Below are positions 54,237 through 64,000 of a stretch of 64,000 nucleotides of DNA, piece after piece. The notes beneath the pieces are model-generated. The model had not been told where the DNA came from. It saw nothing but the letters and a program-made list of their open reading frames with translations, and did no database searches. The DNA is taken from NCBI GenBank assembly GCA_900312665.1, contig ONZQ02000011.1, forward strand, positions 768,459 through 832,458, written 5' to 3'. The stretch's first letter is position 1; every line of letters begins with the position of its first letter. This DNA is from Cephalotrichum gorgonifer (Eukaryota > Ascomycota > Sordariomycetes > Microascales > Microascaceae). Position numbers and translations under genes: made by a program.

Positions 54237-56186
54237 GGACGCTAAACGTGTAGATATGTGGTGATTGGAGTTTGGCCGAAATAGAGCTGGGCGCTGTCTC
54301 AAAAGTGCCGAGATCATTGATGGATCATTTGATGCAAAGCAATAGTCAATACGTCCTGACTCAGCATCTGGTGCAAGTACCTCTATGGACTAGATGTCCC
54401 AGCTGGGATGAGTGCGGAGCGGAGCGGAGTACCGTTAATATGTGCCCCTAATAACCTGTTTGCACAGTGCTGCACTACTTGCAATTGGAACTACGCATTC
54501 ATCCTTAGTCTATCACAGCCCCACACCCTCAGGCTCAGCTCAGCGTTATCGGCTTGGAGCTCTGATACGGTGTGTGGTCTGTCGTTCCATCATATTTAAT
54601 CACAGGTTGGGCAGCCAATGCTTTAGAGTTCCGAGCACCTAATAATCCAGTCATCGATGTGATTGCTTAGTACCTACCCACACTGCCTGAGCCTTGCCCA
54701 ACTGATTCATCCCTCACCTTCCGAGCACGAACCTAATTCCAGCACAACGAACCAAACCACCTGAGCTGGGTTCAGCCACGCATCAAGGAAGGGCTTATTA
54801 CTTATTACCAAACATACAATAGCATCCGCCTCCACCCTGCCTTTAACCCACCCTTGTCCTACCTTGTGCAAGGAGGGACCTACTGGTATTTGTAACCCGG
54901 TATTAGCGACATCTCCATCCTTCTTGATCTTCCAACTCTTTTCGAAACCTCGATTCCACCCCTCCCCGCCGCAAACCGCAACCGCAGCACGCAACACGAC
55001 CTGATCTTTGACCAACGCGACGACCGACCGACCACCCTACCTTATCGAACACCCCCTCCGACCCTCCGCATAGCCTAGAATCCCCATAAATCGAGATCTA
55101 GGTTCATTCCCCGCTCGTCTCCTGCCGCCCCCGCCAGCCCAACGACGTCTCTCGACTCTCTCCTCCCGAGGCTACGGCCCTCCCGCCTCATGGCGTAATC
55201 CATGGCAGAACGAACTTCGGTCACTATCGATAGCGATCCCCATCCACCCGGTCGAAACCTACCCCGATCGCAGCCGCAGCCGCCGCCTCCAACATATCCC
55301 ACATCAACGTCCCAACCCGCTTCTCTTTTCGATAGCCCGGCAGAAGATAGTCTTACCGCCTCTGTACAACAGCAGCACGCGGCGTCATCAGACCAGAGGT
55401 AATTTCTGCCCCCCGTTTCCTTGATCCCTTGACATGTGTTGTCCCTCTTCCCCCTGTCCCGATAACCCCCACGAGAGAGAACCTTGAGAGTGCCGAAAAG
55501 TCAGAACCCTTTCATAAGGTTTGCCATCTATTACGGTTACCCCTAGCGGCGGCTCGCTCCTTCCTTATTGTTTCCCGAGTCACGCACTCCATAAATTGTT
55601 TTTTTTTTACTTCAGTCTTGTTCGTTCTTCGTCATTCACACTGAGCGGACAGCTGAAGCGTCCATTACTCACATTCCACAAGGCGCTGCTCCTACTTCCA
55701 TCAATCTGTTTCTTACAGCTCTCCTCTTGCACCGGCATCACCATCGTCCTCATTATCGGATGGTTCGCACTCCCCCAAGTACCCAAGGACTGTCACAATC
55801 CTAAAAACTTGTGTCCCTTCGTTCCTTCGCCTCAGGAAGGAAGGAAGGCACGAGGTGGACGGGAGCGGGAGCCTTATCGAACCTAACCCCACCACGCCAG
55901 CCCATCATCATCCTAGTGTCCCTCAGCCTTCCACAAAATTCCCCACCAACGTCCCTTTCTGCCTTCCCCATCTTTCCACACCGTTGCCTTGATTCTTGAT
56001 TCTTTTTTTCTGGCCAAGATATTCTGCGGCTGGGGTCGACGATTTGCCTCTCTGATTGCCTCGGGCTGTATCTTTCCCATCGTGGATCAATCCGATCTCC
56101 CAAATATCTACCCCCCGAGCCACCCTCCTCCACGCCGCTCCACCAGCACAAGTCCGCCCTTATCAGACACCCCGCAAGCTGACCCT
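54237..56186. other. Long 5' region of the UFD4-like gene
   Basis: This stretch of about 2 kb separates BCKDHA from the HECT ligase. It contains a 66-codon ATG frame at 55202-55402, described separately, and CT-rich leader-like sequence at 55400-56170, including a T-rich tract near 55600. Nothing else codes convincingly. Confidence 0.45.
55202..55402 (+). other. Possible upstream exon or uORF of the UFD4-like gene
   Basis: A 66-codon frame begins MAERTSVTIDSDPHPPGR, is Pro/Gln/Ser-rich and ends just after a plausible donor (CAGAG|GTAATT, 55399). The frame of the HECT gene is open upstream of its chosen ATG, from 55989 to 56187. This segment could therefore be a coding first exon joined across an intron of about 0.6 kb, an upstream ORF in a spliced leader, or chance. 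Confidence 0.3.
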
Positions 56187-59100
56187 ATGCCACCCAGACT
56201 TACGAGATCGGCCGCTCGTTTAGCAGCAAGCCAGACTGCTGCCCAGTCATCGGCTTCCGCTTCGGCTCCGGCTCCTGGCGCTGCCCCTGCTGATCTATCG
56301 ACCACGCCTGCTGGCACGGGCACGACTCCCGACACACAAACTACACCGACGAATTCGCGAAAGCGAAAGTCACCTCCCAAGCCTGATACCTCCCCTTCTT
56401 CCGAGACCACCCTCACACTACAACCGTCATCCTCCGCTCGACGTTCGAAGCGCCAGAAGGGCTTAGATCCGACTGCCACACAGAATAGCCAGACCCCCAC
56501 ACCGGCCAAGCCACAGGCGAGGAAGGGGAACGGTGCTGCCATGTCAGGCCAAGAGTACGTTGTTCCATGCACACAGCGCTTTGCTGGAGTTTCCTCGCCC
56601 TTGGGGCCACCTTGCTAACATCTTGCCCCCCTCTGTGCAGAGACTCAAGCGGTGCGTTTGGTGCAGGTGGTGTGTCAACCCCGTCGGCTTCCTCAAGCCG
56701 TAAGTCAAGTCGTAGCAAGAAGACTTCGAGTACGAGCCAGGGTACGGTTGCTTCCTTCCGGGAACCCCCCGCCCTATAGATAACTTCCCCATTCTGCCCA
56801 TTTTGTCGACCGAGTAGTATTGACAGTTGTGCGTGCAGAATCACTACCTGCTGGTGCCCACTCAAGCTCTACCCGTCGCTCAAGGAGGAATGCAGCCAAC
56901 CCGGCAGATCAAGACACTGCGATGACGGGAACTGATGACACCAATAGTACCCCGGGGCTTCCACCACCGCCACCCCCAGCACCCGCCGACGAGGATCATC
57001 CCACTGGAGACGATAGCGACGACATGGACGAGGATGATTCTCACCGCTACGACGATGGGGACGACGACGGTCCCTTTGGGGCATTCGGAGGACACCCGTC
57101 TAATTTGTCCAATACCCTTAGGGCGCTTACTAGTATGATCTCGGGTATCTCTTCGAGACTGCGGGACATCTACAACAGTCTACGCCAGAAGGACGAGTTC
57201 ATCCAGCAGGCCGCCCTCCAGGAGCTCTCCGAGATTCTCTTGGTTTCAAACGAAGATAATTTGTCAGGCCACTTTTCGCCGGACTCGTTTGTGAAGGAGC
57301 TTGTTTCGTTGATGCAGGCACCAAACAACCCCGAAGTTATGCTTTTGGCCTGCCGGTGCTTGGCAAATCTCATGGAGGCGCTCCCAGCAAGCGTGGCCAA
57401 CGTCGTCTACGGTGGTGCGGTCCCAGTACTATGCAGCAAGCTTCTGGAGATCTCCTTCATCGACGTCGCGGAGCAGTCTTTGAGCACGCTAGAAAAGATC
57501 TCGACAGAGTACCCGAGCGCCATTGTACGTGAGGGGGGCTTAACCGCCTGCCTTTCTTACTTGGACTTCTTCGCTACGAGCACGCAGAGAACCGCGGTCA
57601 CCACAGCTGCAAACTGCTGCCGTAACATTCCTGAGGATTCGTTCCACGTTGTGCGAGACGTGATGCCGAAGCTGCAAGACGTACTCGGTAGCAGTGACCA
57701 GCGGGTTGTTGAGCAAGCGTCGCTCTGCGTCACGGGTATTGTAGAGAGCTTCAGGTACCACCCGTCGAAGCTTGAGCAGCTGGTAGACATCGACCTGCTT
57801 CGCGCCATCCTGAGACTCCTTGTCCCAGGCACAACCAACCTGATCGGGCCCAACATCCATACTCAGTTTCTACGGGTCCTGGCCTTTACTGCGCGAGCAA
57901 GCCCGCGGCTATCGGCCGATTTGTTTAGACTCAACGTCGTCGAGACGCTTTACCAGATCCTTACTGGAGTTTCGCCCCCCGATGGAACCGAGGATGTCGC
58001 GTCGAAGCTCGATAGCGTTGTGATCATGCAGGCGTTGATCCACCGCCCCCGAGAGCAGATCCTCGAAACTCTCAACGTCATTTGCGAGCTGCTTCCAAAT
58101 TTCCCCCGCATCCTTGATCCGACGTATGGACACCTTAACGACACGGGCATTCTCCCAGACTCTCTGCCACCCGCGCCGTCTGGGGGGTCCGGGAAGAGCC
58201 GCAAGTCGTCGAACGACAAGAGAATTGAGATGCTGGACGAATGCAAGAGCGAAGTTAGGAGGTTCGCCTTGATCTTATTCCCCACCCTCACCGACGCCTT
58301 CTCCAGCACCGTCAACCTTAATGTGAGACAAAAGGTCTTGACAGCACAGCTGAAGATGCTCTCCAATCTGGACGTGGACATCTTGATAGAGGCACTGAAG
58401 TCTGTTCCGTACGCCTCTTTCTTGGCGGCTATCCTATCTCAACAAGACCACTCCTCTCTCGTCGTGCTCGGACTTCACGCCACGGAGCTTCTGGTCAGTC
58501 GCCTGGATGAGATTTACCGATACCAGCTCTATCGCGAGGGCGTTATGGCCGAAATTACTAAGCTCGCCTCCGAAGAGGATGTGCCAGCCGCCTCCCCAGA
58601 AGCCGGGGCAGACGAAGAAAACAAGGCCGAATCACCAGCGTCCGTGCGTGCTGGAGACAAATCTGAGAATGAGGCCTCAGAGGGTGAAGAAGACGAGGAA
58701 CGTGGGACGTCTGATGAGGAGAATGATGACGAGGATGTGGATGGGGCGTTCCCTCGTCCTGATGATGGGACCGGATCACCGGTTAGTTCTCGAGGGTCGA
58801 CCATGTCAATCGATGACAATCCGCATCAGCATGTTCTGTCAGAACTGCAGTCTACGCGCTCCATCATCCGCAAAATGGCAAAGAAGTTCCTGGAGACGCA
58901 TGAGACTGAGAAGCAGAGCAAGATCATGAAGAAGAAGGCGACCAAGATCCTCGACGACCTCTCTGGGCTTGCAGGAGAAGTAGAGAAGTTCTACCTCCAG
59001 CCGACGTCGGGGAACCGCAGTTCGGAGGCCGGGATTGCCTTGTTCAAGAAGCTGGCTTCCTACTTCGATGCCGACGTCTTAGAAAGCGTTACTAGTGCTG

Positions 59101-62100
59101 AGCTACTAGCCTCGGGCCTTGTACGTGTCCTCCTGGAGGTCTTCAGCAACCCGGACGAATCCCTGGCCCGGGCTGCCCAGACATCTTTTCTTCGAGTCTT
59201 CATGGGGAATGACACTCCTGCCACACCCTTCAGCGTCATGGTCAAGAAACTACAAGATCTGCTCAGTAGGTCCGAGCATTTCGAGGTCATAACCGTCCAC
59301 AATAGTTTGATGGATGGCAGCAGGAGCAGCGCCGTTTCCATGCTAGGTAAGCAGATCCGACTTCGACTCATGGCCGACGAAGATGCGGACATCCCCCGTC
59401 CGTATCGGAACATTGTGGTGTCCATCCAGGCCATTGCTACCTTCCAGTCTCTGGATGACTATCTGCGCCCTCGCATCTCTATTACGGAGCGAGCTAGAAG
59501 TGCGAGACGCGAAGGAATTTCGAAAGCCCTTGCAGCCATGGCTGCCGGGACGAGGCCCCTTCCTCCTTTCGCCGGGTCATCATCTTCTGGCAGGCTAGTA
59601 GACCGTTCGGCCTCTGGCTCTGGTAGTAGTTCTGGTGCTCCACCGTCGGCTACTCCATCAAGCGCAAGGGGTTCGCGAAAATCGAAATCACGGTCTGGGG
59701 CACAGTCCGATGCGCCATCCACGCCGTCTACTTCATCTCGTGAGAAGCGAGCTCTGCGACGCTCCTCCAACCGCCAAGACTCCTCCACGGAGGGTCCTGC
59801 AGCTCCTCTAGCACCCCCTGAAGAAGAGGACGACCTCCAGGATGCTCTGGAGTGTGCCGACGAAAAGCCATTGTCGGATGATGGTGAGGATCTTGGTGAG
59901 GAACCTGGTCCCTTTGACGAGATCGCTGGTGAGCTCGATGAAGATATGGGTGATGATCCCGCGGGCGATCCATCTGCTGTCAGCCTCGAGGTTGTCGATA
60001 GTGGAAAGGTAACTGCGAGGAACGAAGACGGTACGCGAGTCCAGACTCCTGGTGGGGCCGCTGCTGGCCGAACTCCCTCGAGACGGACTAGTCCTCCGGC
60101 ACCTAGTGCACAGCCGACGCCGACGCCGTCGTCATCTCGGCCGCGGCCGTCTCCGGCTGTCATGCAAGCTTCCCCTCAAGATTGGCATGTCGAGTTCAGC
60201 GTAGACGGAAAGACGATTGGGAACGACACGACCATCTACAGGGCCATCTACCAGATGATGACGGCTGAGGACCACACGAGCAGAAGCATCTGGTCTCAGG
60301 TGCATTCAATCAAGTTCAAGCGCGTTCCTGGACCGCCCCCCCAAGAATCATCGTCGTCCTTTACCTCGCCGGCGGACGCGAACGCAGAACCCACGGTGGA
60401 CGGGATTCCTGCGTCCCTTGCCAAGCATCCTGCGACAGCGTCCATTCTCAGGCTACTCAGGATACTTCATGACCTCAACGCGAACTTGGAGGATGTTCTC
60501 GTCGAGAATGCAGAGAACCTCCATCTTACCGCCGAGCCACTCTCACAATTTGTGAACACAAAGTTGACGGCCAAGCTGAACCGCCAGCTCGAGGAACCTC
60601 TCATCGTGGCCAGCAACTGTCTACCGAGCTGGTCAGAGGACCTGGCAAGGCTTTATCCCTTCCTCTTCCCATTCGAGACTCGCCATCTCTTCCTGCAGTC
60701 CACTTCGTTCGGCTATGCTCGGTCGATGACGCGCTGGCAGAACGCGCAGTCCGCAGAGGAGACTCGACGTGATAGGCGGGATGAGCGACCTTTCCTCGGC
60801 CGGCTTCAGCGACAGAAGGTCCGAATCGGTCGTTCTAAGATCCTCGAGTCGGCCCTCAAAGTTATGGAACTCTACGGTGCGAGCCAGAGCATCCTCGAGG
60901 TTGAATACTTCGAGGAAGTCGGCACGGGCTTGGGGCCAACCCTCGAGTTCTACTCTACTATCAGCAAGGAGTTCTCGAAGAAGAAGCTCAAGCTCTGGCG
61001 CGAGGTTGATTCCAACGACTCCGACGAATACATCCATGGTAGCACGGGTCTCTTCCCCAGGCCCATCAGCGATGAGGAAGCCCTCTCCCCGAATGGAGAG
61101 CGTGTCTTACACCTGTTCACTTCTCTCGGCAAGTTTGTCGCGCGCTCGATGCTTGACTCGCGCATTATCGACATCAACCTAAACCCGATATTCTTTAGGA
61201 TTGGGGATGAGTCGTCACCTGTCGGCATCAAGCCGTCTCTCGGGGCAGTAAAAGCGGTGGATCCCGGTCTTGCCCGTTCCTTGAAGACCATCAAGAAATT
61301 TGCCACCGCAAAGAAGGAGATTGACGAAGATCCCAACCGAACCCCCGCGGAGAAAGTTGCGGCAACGGAGAATATCATCGTCCACGACACCAAGATTGAC
61401 GATCTCTGTCTTGACTTCACCCTGCCGGGGTACCCGGAGATTGAGCTGGTCCCGAGCGGTTCCCAGATCCGCGTGACCATCTCGAATGTCGAGGATTACC
61501 TGGACCGAGTGATTGATATGACCCTGGGAAGCGGAGTTCGCCGTCAGATTGACGCGTTCCGGACTGGGTTCACTCGTGTTTTCCCATACTCAGCCCTCAG
61601 TGCCTTCACACCGGACGAGCTGGTGTCACTATTCGGCAGGGTTGACGAGGACTGGTCTCTTGAAAGTTAAGTTTTTTTTTTTTTTTTTCGATTGCTGGCC
61701 CAGTTCGTTTGTTTGGTCGCACGCCGTTGCTAACTATTCCGCCCGTAGCACTTATGGACTCTATCAAGGCCGACCACGGGTACAACATGGACAGTCGATC
61801 TGTCAGGAACCTACTGCAGACAATGAGCGAACTAACACCAAGCCAACGTCGTGACTTCTTGCAGTTCACAACTGGAAGCCCCAAACTCCCAATTGGAGGT
61901 ACGCATGCAGAGAAGCCCATTCCACCTACCTTACTCCTTCCCCCCTTCTTCCAGCTACTAACTGATAATCACCAGGATTCAAATCATTGACGCCCATGTT
62001 CACTGTTGTCTGCAAGCCAAGCGAGCATCCATACACCTCGGATGATTATCTGCCGAGTGTGATGACTTGCGTGAACTACCTCAAATTACCCGACTACACC

Positions 62101-62172
62101 AGTGTCGAGATCATGCAGAAGCAGCTGTTCATGGCAATGAGGGAAGGCCAGGGTGCATTCCATCTCTCCTAA
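56187..62172 (+). CDS. UFD4: HECT E3 ubiquitin ligase, UFD4/TRIP12 type
   Basis: This E3 ligase accepts ubiquitin from an E2 on a catalytic Cys and transfers it to substrates of the ubiquitin-fusion and N-degron type. Exons 56187..56554, 56641..56741, 56839..61665, 61749..61898 and 61976..62172 give 1880 aa. The first 200 residues are Ser/Ala/Pro-rich with basic clusters (NSRKRKSPP, RRSKRQKG). An armadillo-like region follows (NTLRALTSMISGISSRLRDI, QAALQELSEILLVSNED, EVMLLACRCLANLMEALP), typical of Ufd4/TRIP12. Long acidic and Ser-rich linkers precede the HECT domain: FLGRLQRQKVRIGRSKILES, LEVEYFEEVGTGLGPTLEFY, HLFTSLGKFVARSMLDSRI. It ends with TPMFTVVCKP and PSVMTCVNYLKLPDY, where the Cys (about C1847) is catalytic. 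The second intron has two phase-equivalent donors (56700, 56742). The 61666 intron contains a T17 run. Confidence 0.94.
61672..61688. repeat. T17 homopolymer inside a UFD4 intron
   Basis: Seventeen T residues begin six nucleotides after the GTTAAG donor of the 83-nt fourth-exon-preceding intron. The acceptor (CCCGTAG) and a GCTAACT branch site lie further on, so the run is not the usual polypyrimidine tract position. Confidence 0.85.
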
Positions 62173-62991
62173 AGCTCAGTTGGGCGCATGCACAGCGGGC
62201 GGACCCACGTTTTGTTTTTTATCATGTATAGGCTTTTCATTTCACGAATCTTGAGTTTCTATGCGGCTTACGATTCATACCGCGGACCAAGCACGAAAAC
62301 GAAGGGGATATCACAGTACAGGGGGCTTGCATTCACGGGACATGGAATTGGTCAGGCGCAAGAAAGGGTCCATCCTGTTCTCCATCATCATGTAATCATT
62401 TTTTTCTTCTTTCTCCCCACATCGTCCTTGCCATCCCAATGTAGCGATGGCTCTTGGAAGGCCCAGCGAAGGTTTTGTTTCCGAATCAGCGGCGGTTGGC
62501 TTTTGGGCGGGCAGCGATAGTATTCGGAACAGATGGGACATACTCGGACAACCCGTGGTAAGGTCCCTATTCAGCCCACGCGCTCATATGGGTACCAGAT
62601 GTAATCCCAGTGGCTGGAAGGGGGGGAAATCACATCATTAGATCGTTTGTTAGAATGGGCCCACCATAAATGAGAATTTCGTTATTATTATGCTCTCCCT
62701 GGTAATACTCTACTCGCTTCTGGGGTGTAGTTGGAGGGAATGGATGGGGTGGACTTCAGCTTCCATGACGTAGGATAACATCAGGGGGAGGAGACTAGGC
62801 AGTCGACGTTATATGGTCTATAAAGCCACCGATGGCTTCACTGCACGAGATGTGGGGGAGTCGTGGCATGGCGAGTACAAACAACCTAGTTCAAAAGTGG
62901 GTGGTCACGCGGATGAGACGGCATGTCTAACAATATCTTATATACACCCTCTCTATCTCCCCTCCCCGAGGAATCAACTCTTAGGACTGAT
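62173..62991. other. Convergent intergenic region (UFD4-like / NDUFS3)
   Basis: This region of about 0.8 kb contains the 3' ends of two converging genes. It has T-rich tracts (near 62212 and 62400) and no supportable ORF; the 124-codon plus-strand frame that starts at 62813 runs into the antisense of NDUFS3. Confidence 0.5.
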
Positions 62992-63953
62992 CTATTTCTT
63001 AGCCTCCTCCTTCGGCTCCTCGGGCTTCGGCGTGGGAAGCTTGAAGGTGTCGGGCGTCCTGTCAATACCGCTACCAACAGGCTCCCATGCGGTCGACCCG
63101 CCCTCGAAGTTCCTGAAGGCCTGGGTGAGCTCCAGGGGCTCCGTGACGATCCGCTTCTTCTCCTCGTCATATCGGACCTCGGTATAGCCCGTGAGGGGGA
63201 AGTCCTTCCTGAGGGGGTGGCCCTCGAAGCCGTAGTCGGTCATGATGCGGCGGAGATCCGGGTGGTTGACGAAGAAGACACCGAAGAGGTCATAGACCTC
63301 ACGCTCGAACCAGTTAGCGCCCTCGTAGAGGGGCACAAGGGACTCGACGGGGCTCGCCTCGTCGGCGTAGGTCTTTACTCGTATGCGCGAGTTATGGCGG
63401 ACGGACAGGAGGTTGTAGACGATTTCGAAACGATTGTCGCGGGTGGGGTAGTCGGCGGCCGTGATGGTGCTGATCTGGGTGAACTCCGCGGCAGTGTTAT
63501 CTGGGGGCATGGTTGGTTACTCAATTCGATTCCCGTATATCTCGTGAAGCTTGGATCTCGGTGGTAGGGGCATAGTGGCTTACACTTGAGGAAGGAGAAC
63601 ACAGGTATAACGCCGGAAGGAGAGATGTAGATTGTGAGCTCATCCTTCCAGACCGAGAACTGCTGGACGTACTTGGGCAGGCAGCCCATCAACCAGGTCC
63701 CGTACTTGTGCATGGCATCGGCCTTGGAGGCGTACTTGTCGCTCGGGTTGACGATGGGGGCCTTGAGGTTGCCATAGTCCACGGGCGGTCGCGGAGCCTG
63801 CCTCATGTTCGGGGCATCCCGCGGCATGGCAACATGCTTCGTTGCCGAGCCGGAGATGCGGCGGATCGCCGGACCACTGGTGGCCTGGGGCGACGTCTTC
63901 GCCGGCTGCAGCGCCGACGCCAGAGCTCTACTTCTGCAGACCCGGCTGGCCAT
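62992..63953 (-). CDS. NADH:ubiquinone oxidoreductase 30 kDa subunit (NDUFS3)
   Basis: This is a core subunit of the peripheral arm of mitochondrial complex I, the NuoC homologue. Exons complement(62992..63500, 63584..63953) give 292 aa. The 83-nt intron joins VIPVFSFLK to YNTAAEFTQIST, restoring the conserved FLKYNTAAEFT. The N-terminus (MASRVCRSRALASALQPAKT) is a mitochondrial presequence. The complex I 30 kDa signature is complete: WFEREVYDLFGVFFVNHPDL, RRIMTDYGFEGHPLRKDFPL, followed by TGYTEVRYDEEKKRIV. The C-terminal tail is Pro/Lys/Glu-rich. The start is the first ATG; an in-frame extension to 63983 lacks one. Only 47 bp of upstream sequence are in the window, with a CCAAT at 63980-63984. 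Confidence 0.97.
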
Positions 63954-64000
63954 TGTGAGGATCGGATGTCGTGCGCGGGCCAATCGGTTGTGGGGGGACA

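Overview
The window looks like a gene-dense stretch of a filamentous ascomycete nuclear chromosome, most likely a Sordariomycete. The genes are GC-rich with strong third-position C/G. They carry short GT-AG introns (mostly 58-131 nt) with CTAAC/CTGAC-type branch points near the acceptor. Several products are typical of filamentous fungi: a CDK1 with an insertion before the catalytic core, an Rxt2 subunit, a Zds1-type protein and a DUF2433 protein. I count 18 protein-coding genes, about one per 3.5 kb. I found no tRNA, rRNA, CRISPR array, intact transposon or secondary-metabolite backbone gene. Exon joins were worked out by eye from splice signals, reading phase and protein-family continuity.

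Left part (1-21 kb): a gene-free 2.4 kb left edge; CDK1/Cdc2 (-) divergent from an AlkB-type dioxygenase (+); a long non-coding spacer; an intronless copper P-type ATPase (+); an alpha/beta hydrolase with a possible peroxisomal tail (+), convergent with a TRAPPC11-like trafficking subunit (-); and, across a divergent promoter, the Rpd3L histone deacetylase subunit Rxt2 (+).

Middle part (22-46 kb): a secreted type-B carboxylesterase (+), two unrecognised genes (one low-complexity and Q/P-rich on -, one of 230 aa on +), exocyst Sec3 with an array of RPGLGPMI-type motifs (+), a large disordered protein with one PUA/ASCH-like fold (+), and a Zds1-type polarity/PP2A regulator (+). The spacers at 28.5-31.2 kb and 39.0-42.9 kb hold simple repeats, palindromes and an 87-91 bp tandem repeat.

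Right part (47-64 kb): a DUF2433 protein with an apparently degenerate metallophosphoesterase core and an RGG tail (+), mitochondrial COQ5 (-), a small single-span membrane protein (-), branched-chain 2-oxoacid dehydrogenase E1 alpha (+), a UFD4/TRIP12-type HECT ubiquitin ligase (+), and complex I 30 kDa subunit NDUFS3 (-).

The genes are mostly housekeeping. Sec3, Zds1, TRAPPC11 and CDK1 belong to growth, polarity and trafficking; COQ5, BCKDHA and NDUFS3 are mitochondrial. I see no operon-like or cluster logic linking them. The less ordinary observations are the Sec3 motif array, the degenerate phosphoesterase, the ASCH-like domain in a disordered protein, phase-preserving splice ambiguities in the AlkB and UFD4 genes, and small repeats in the spacers. 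Nothing here convincingly amounts to a new multi-gene system.
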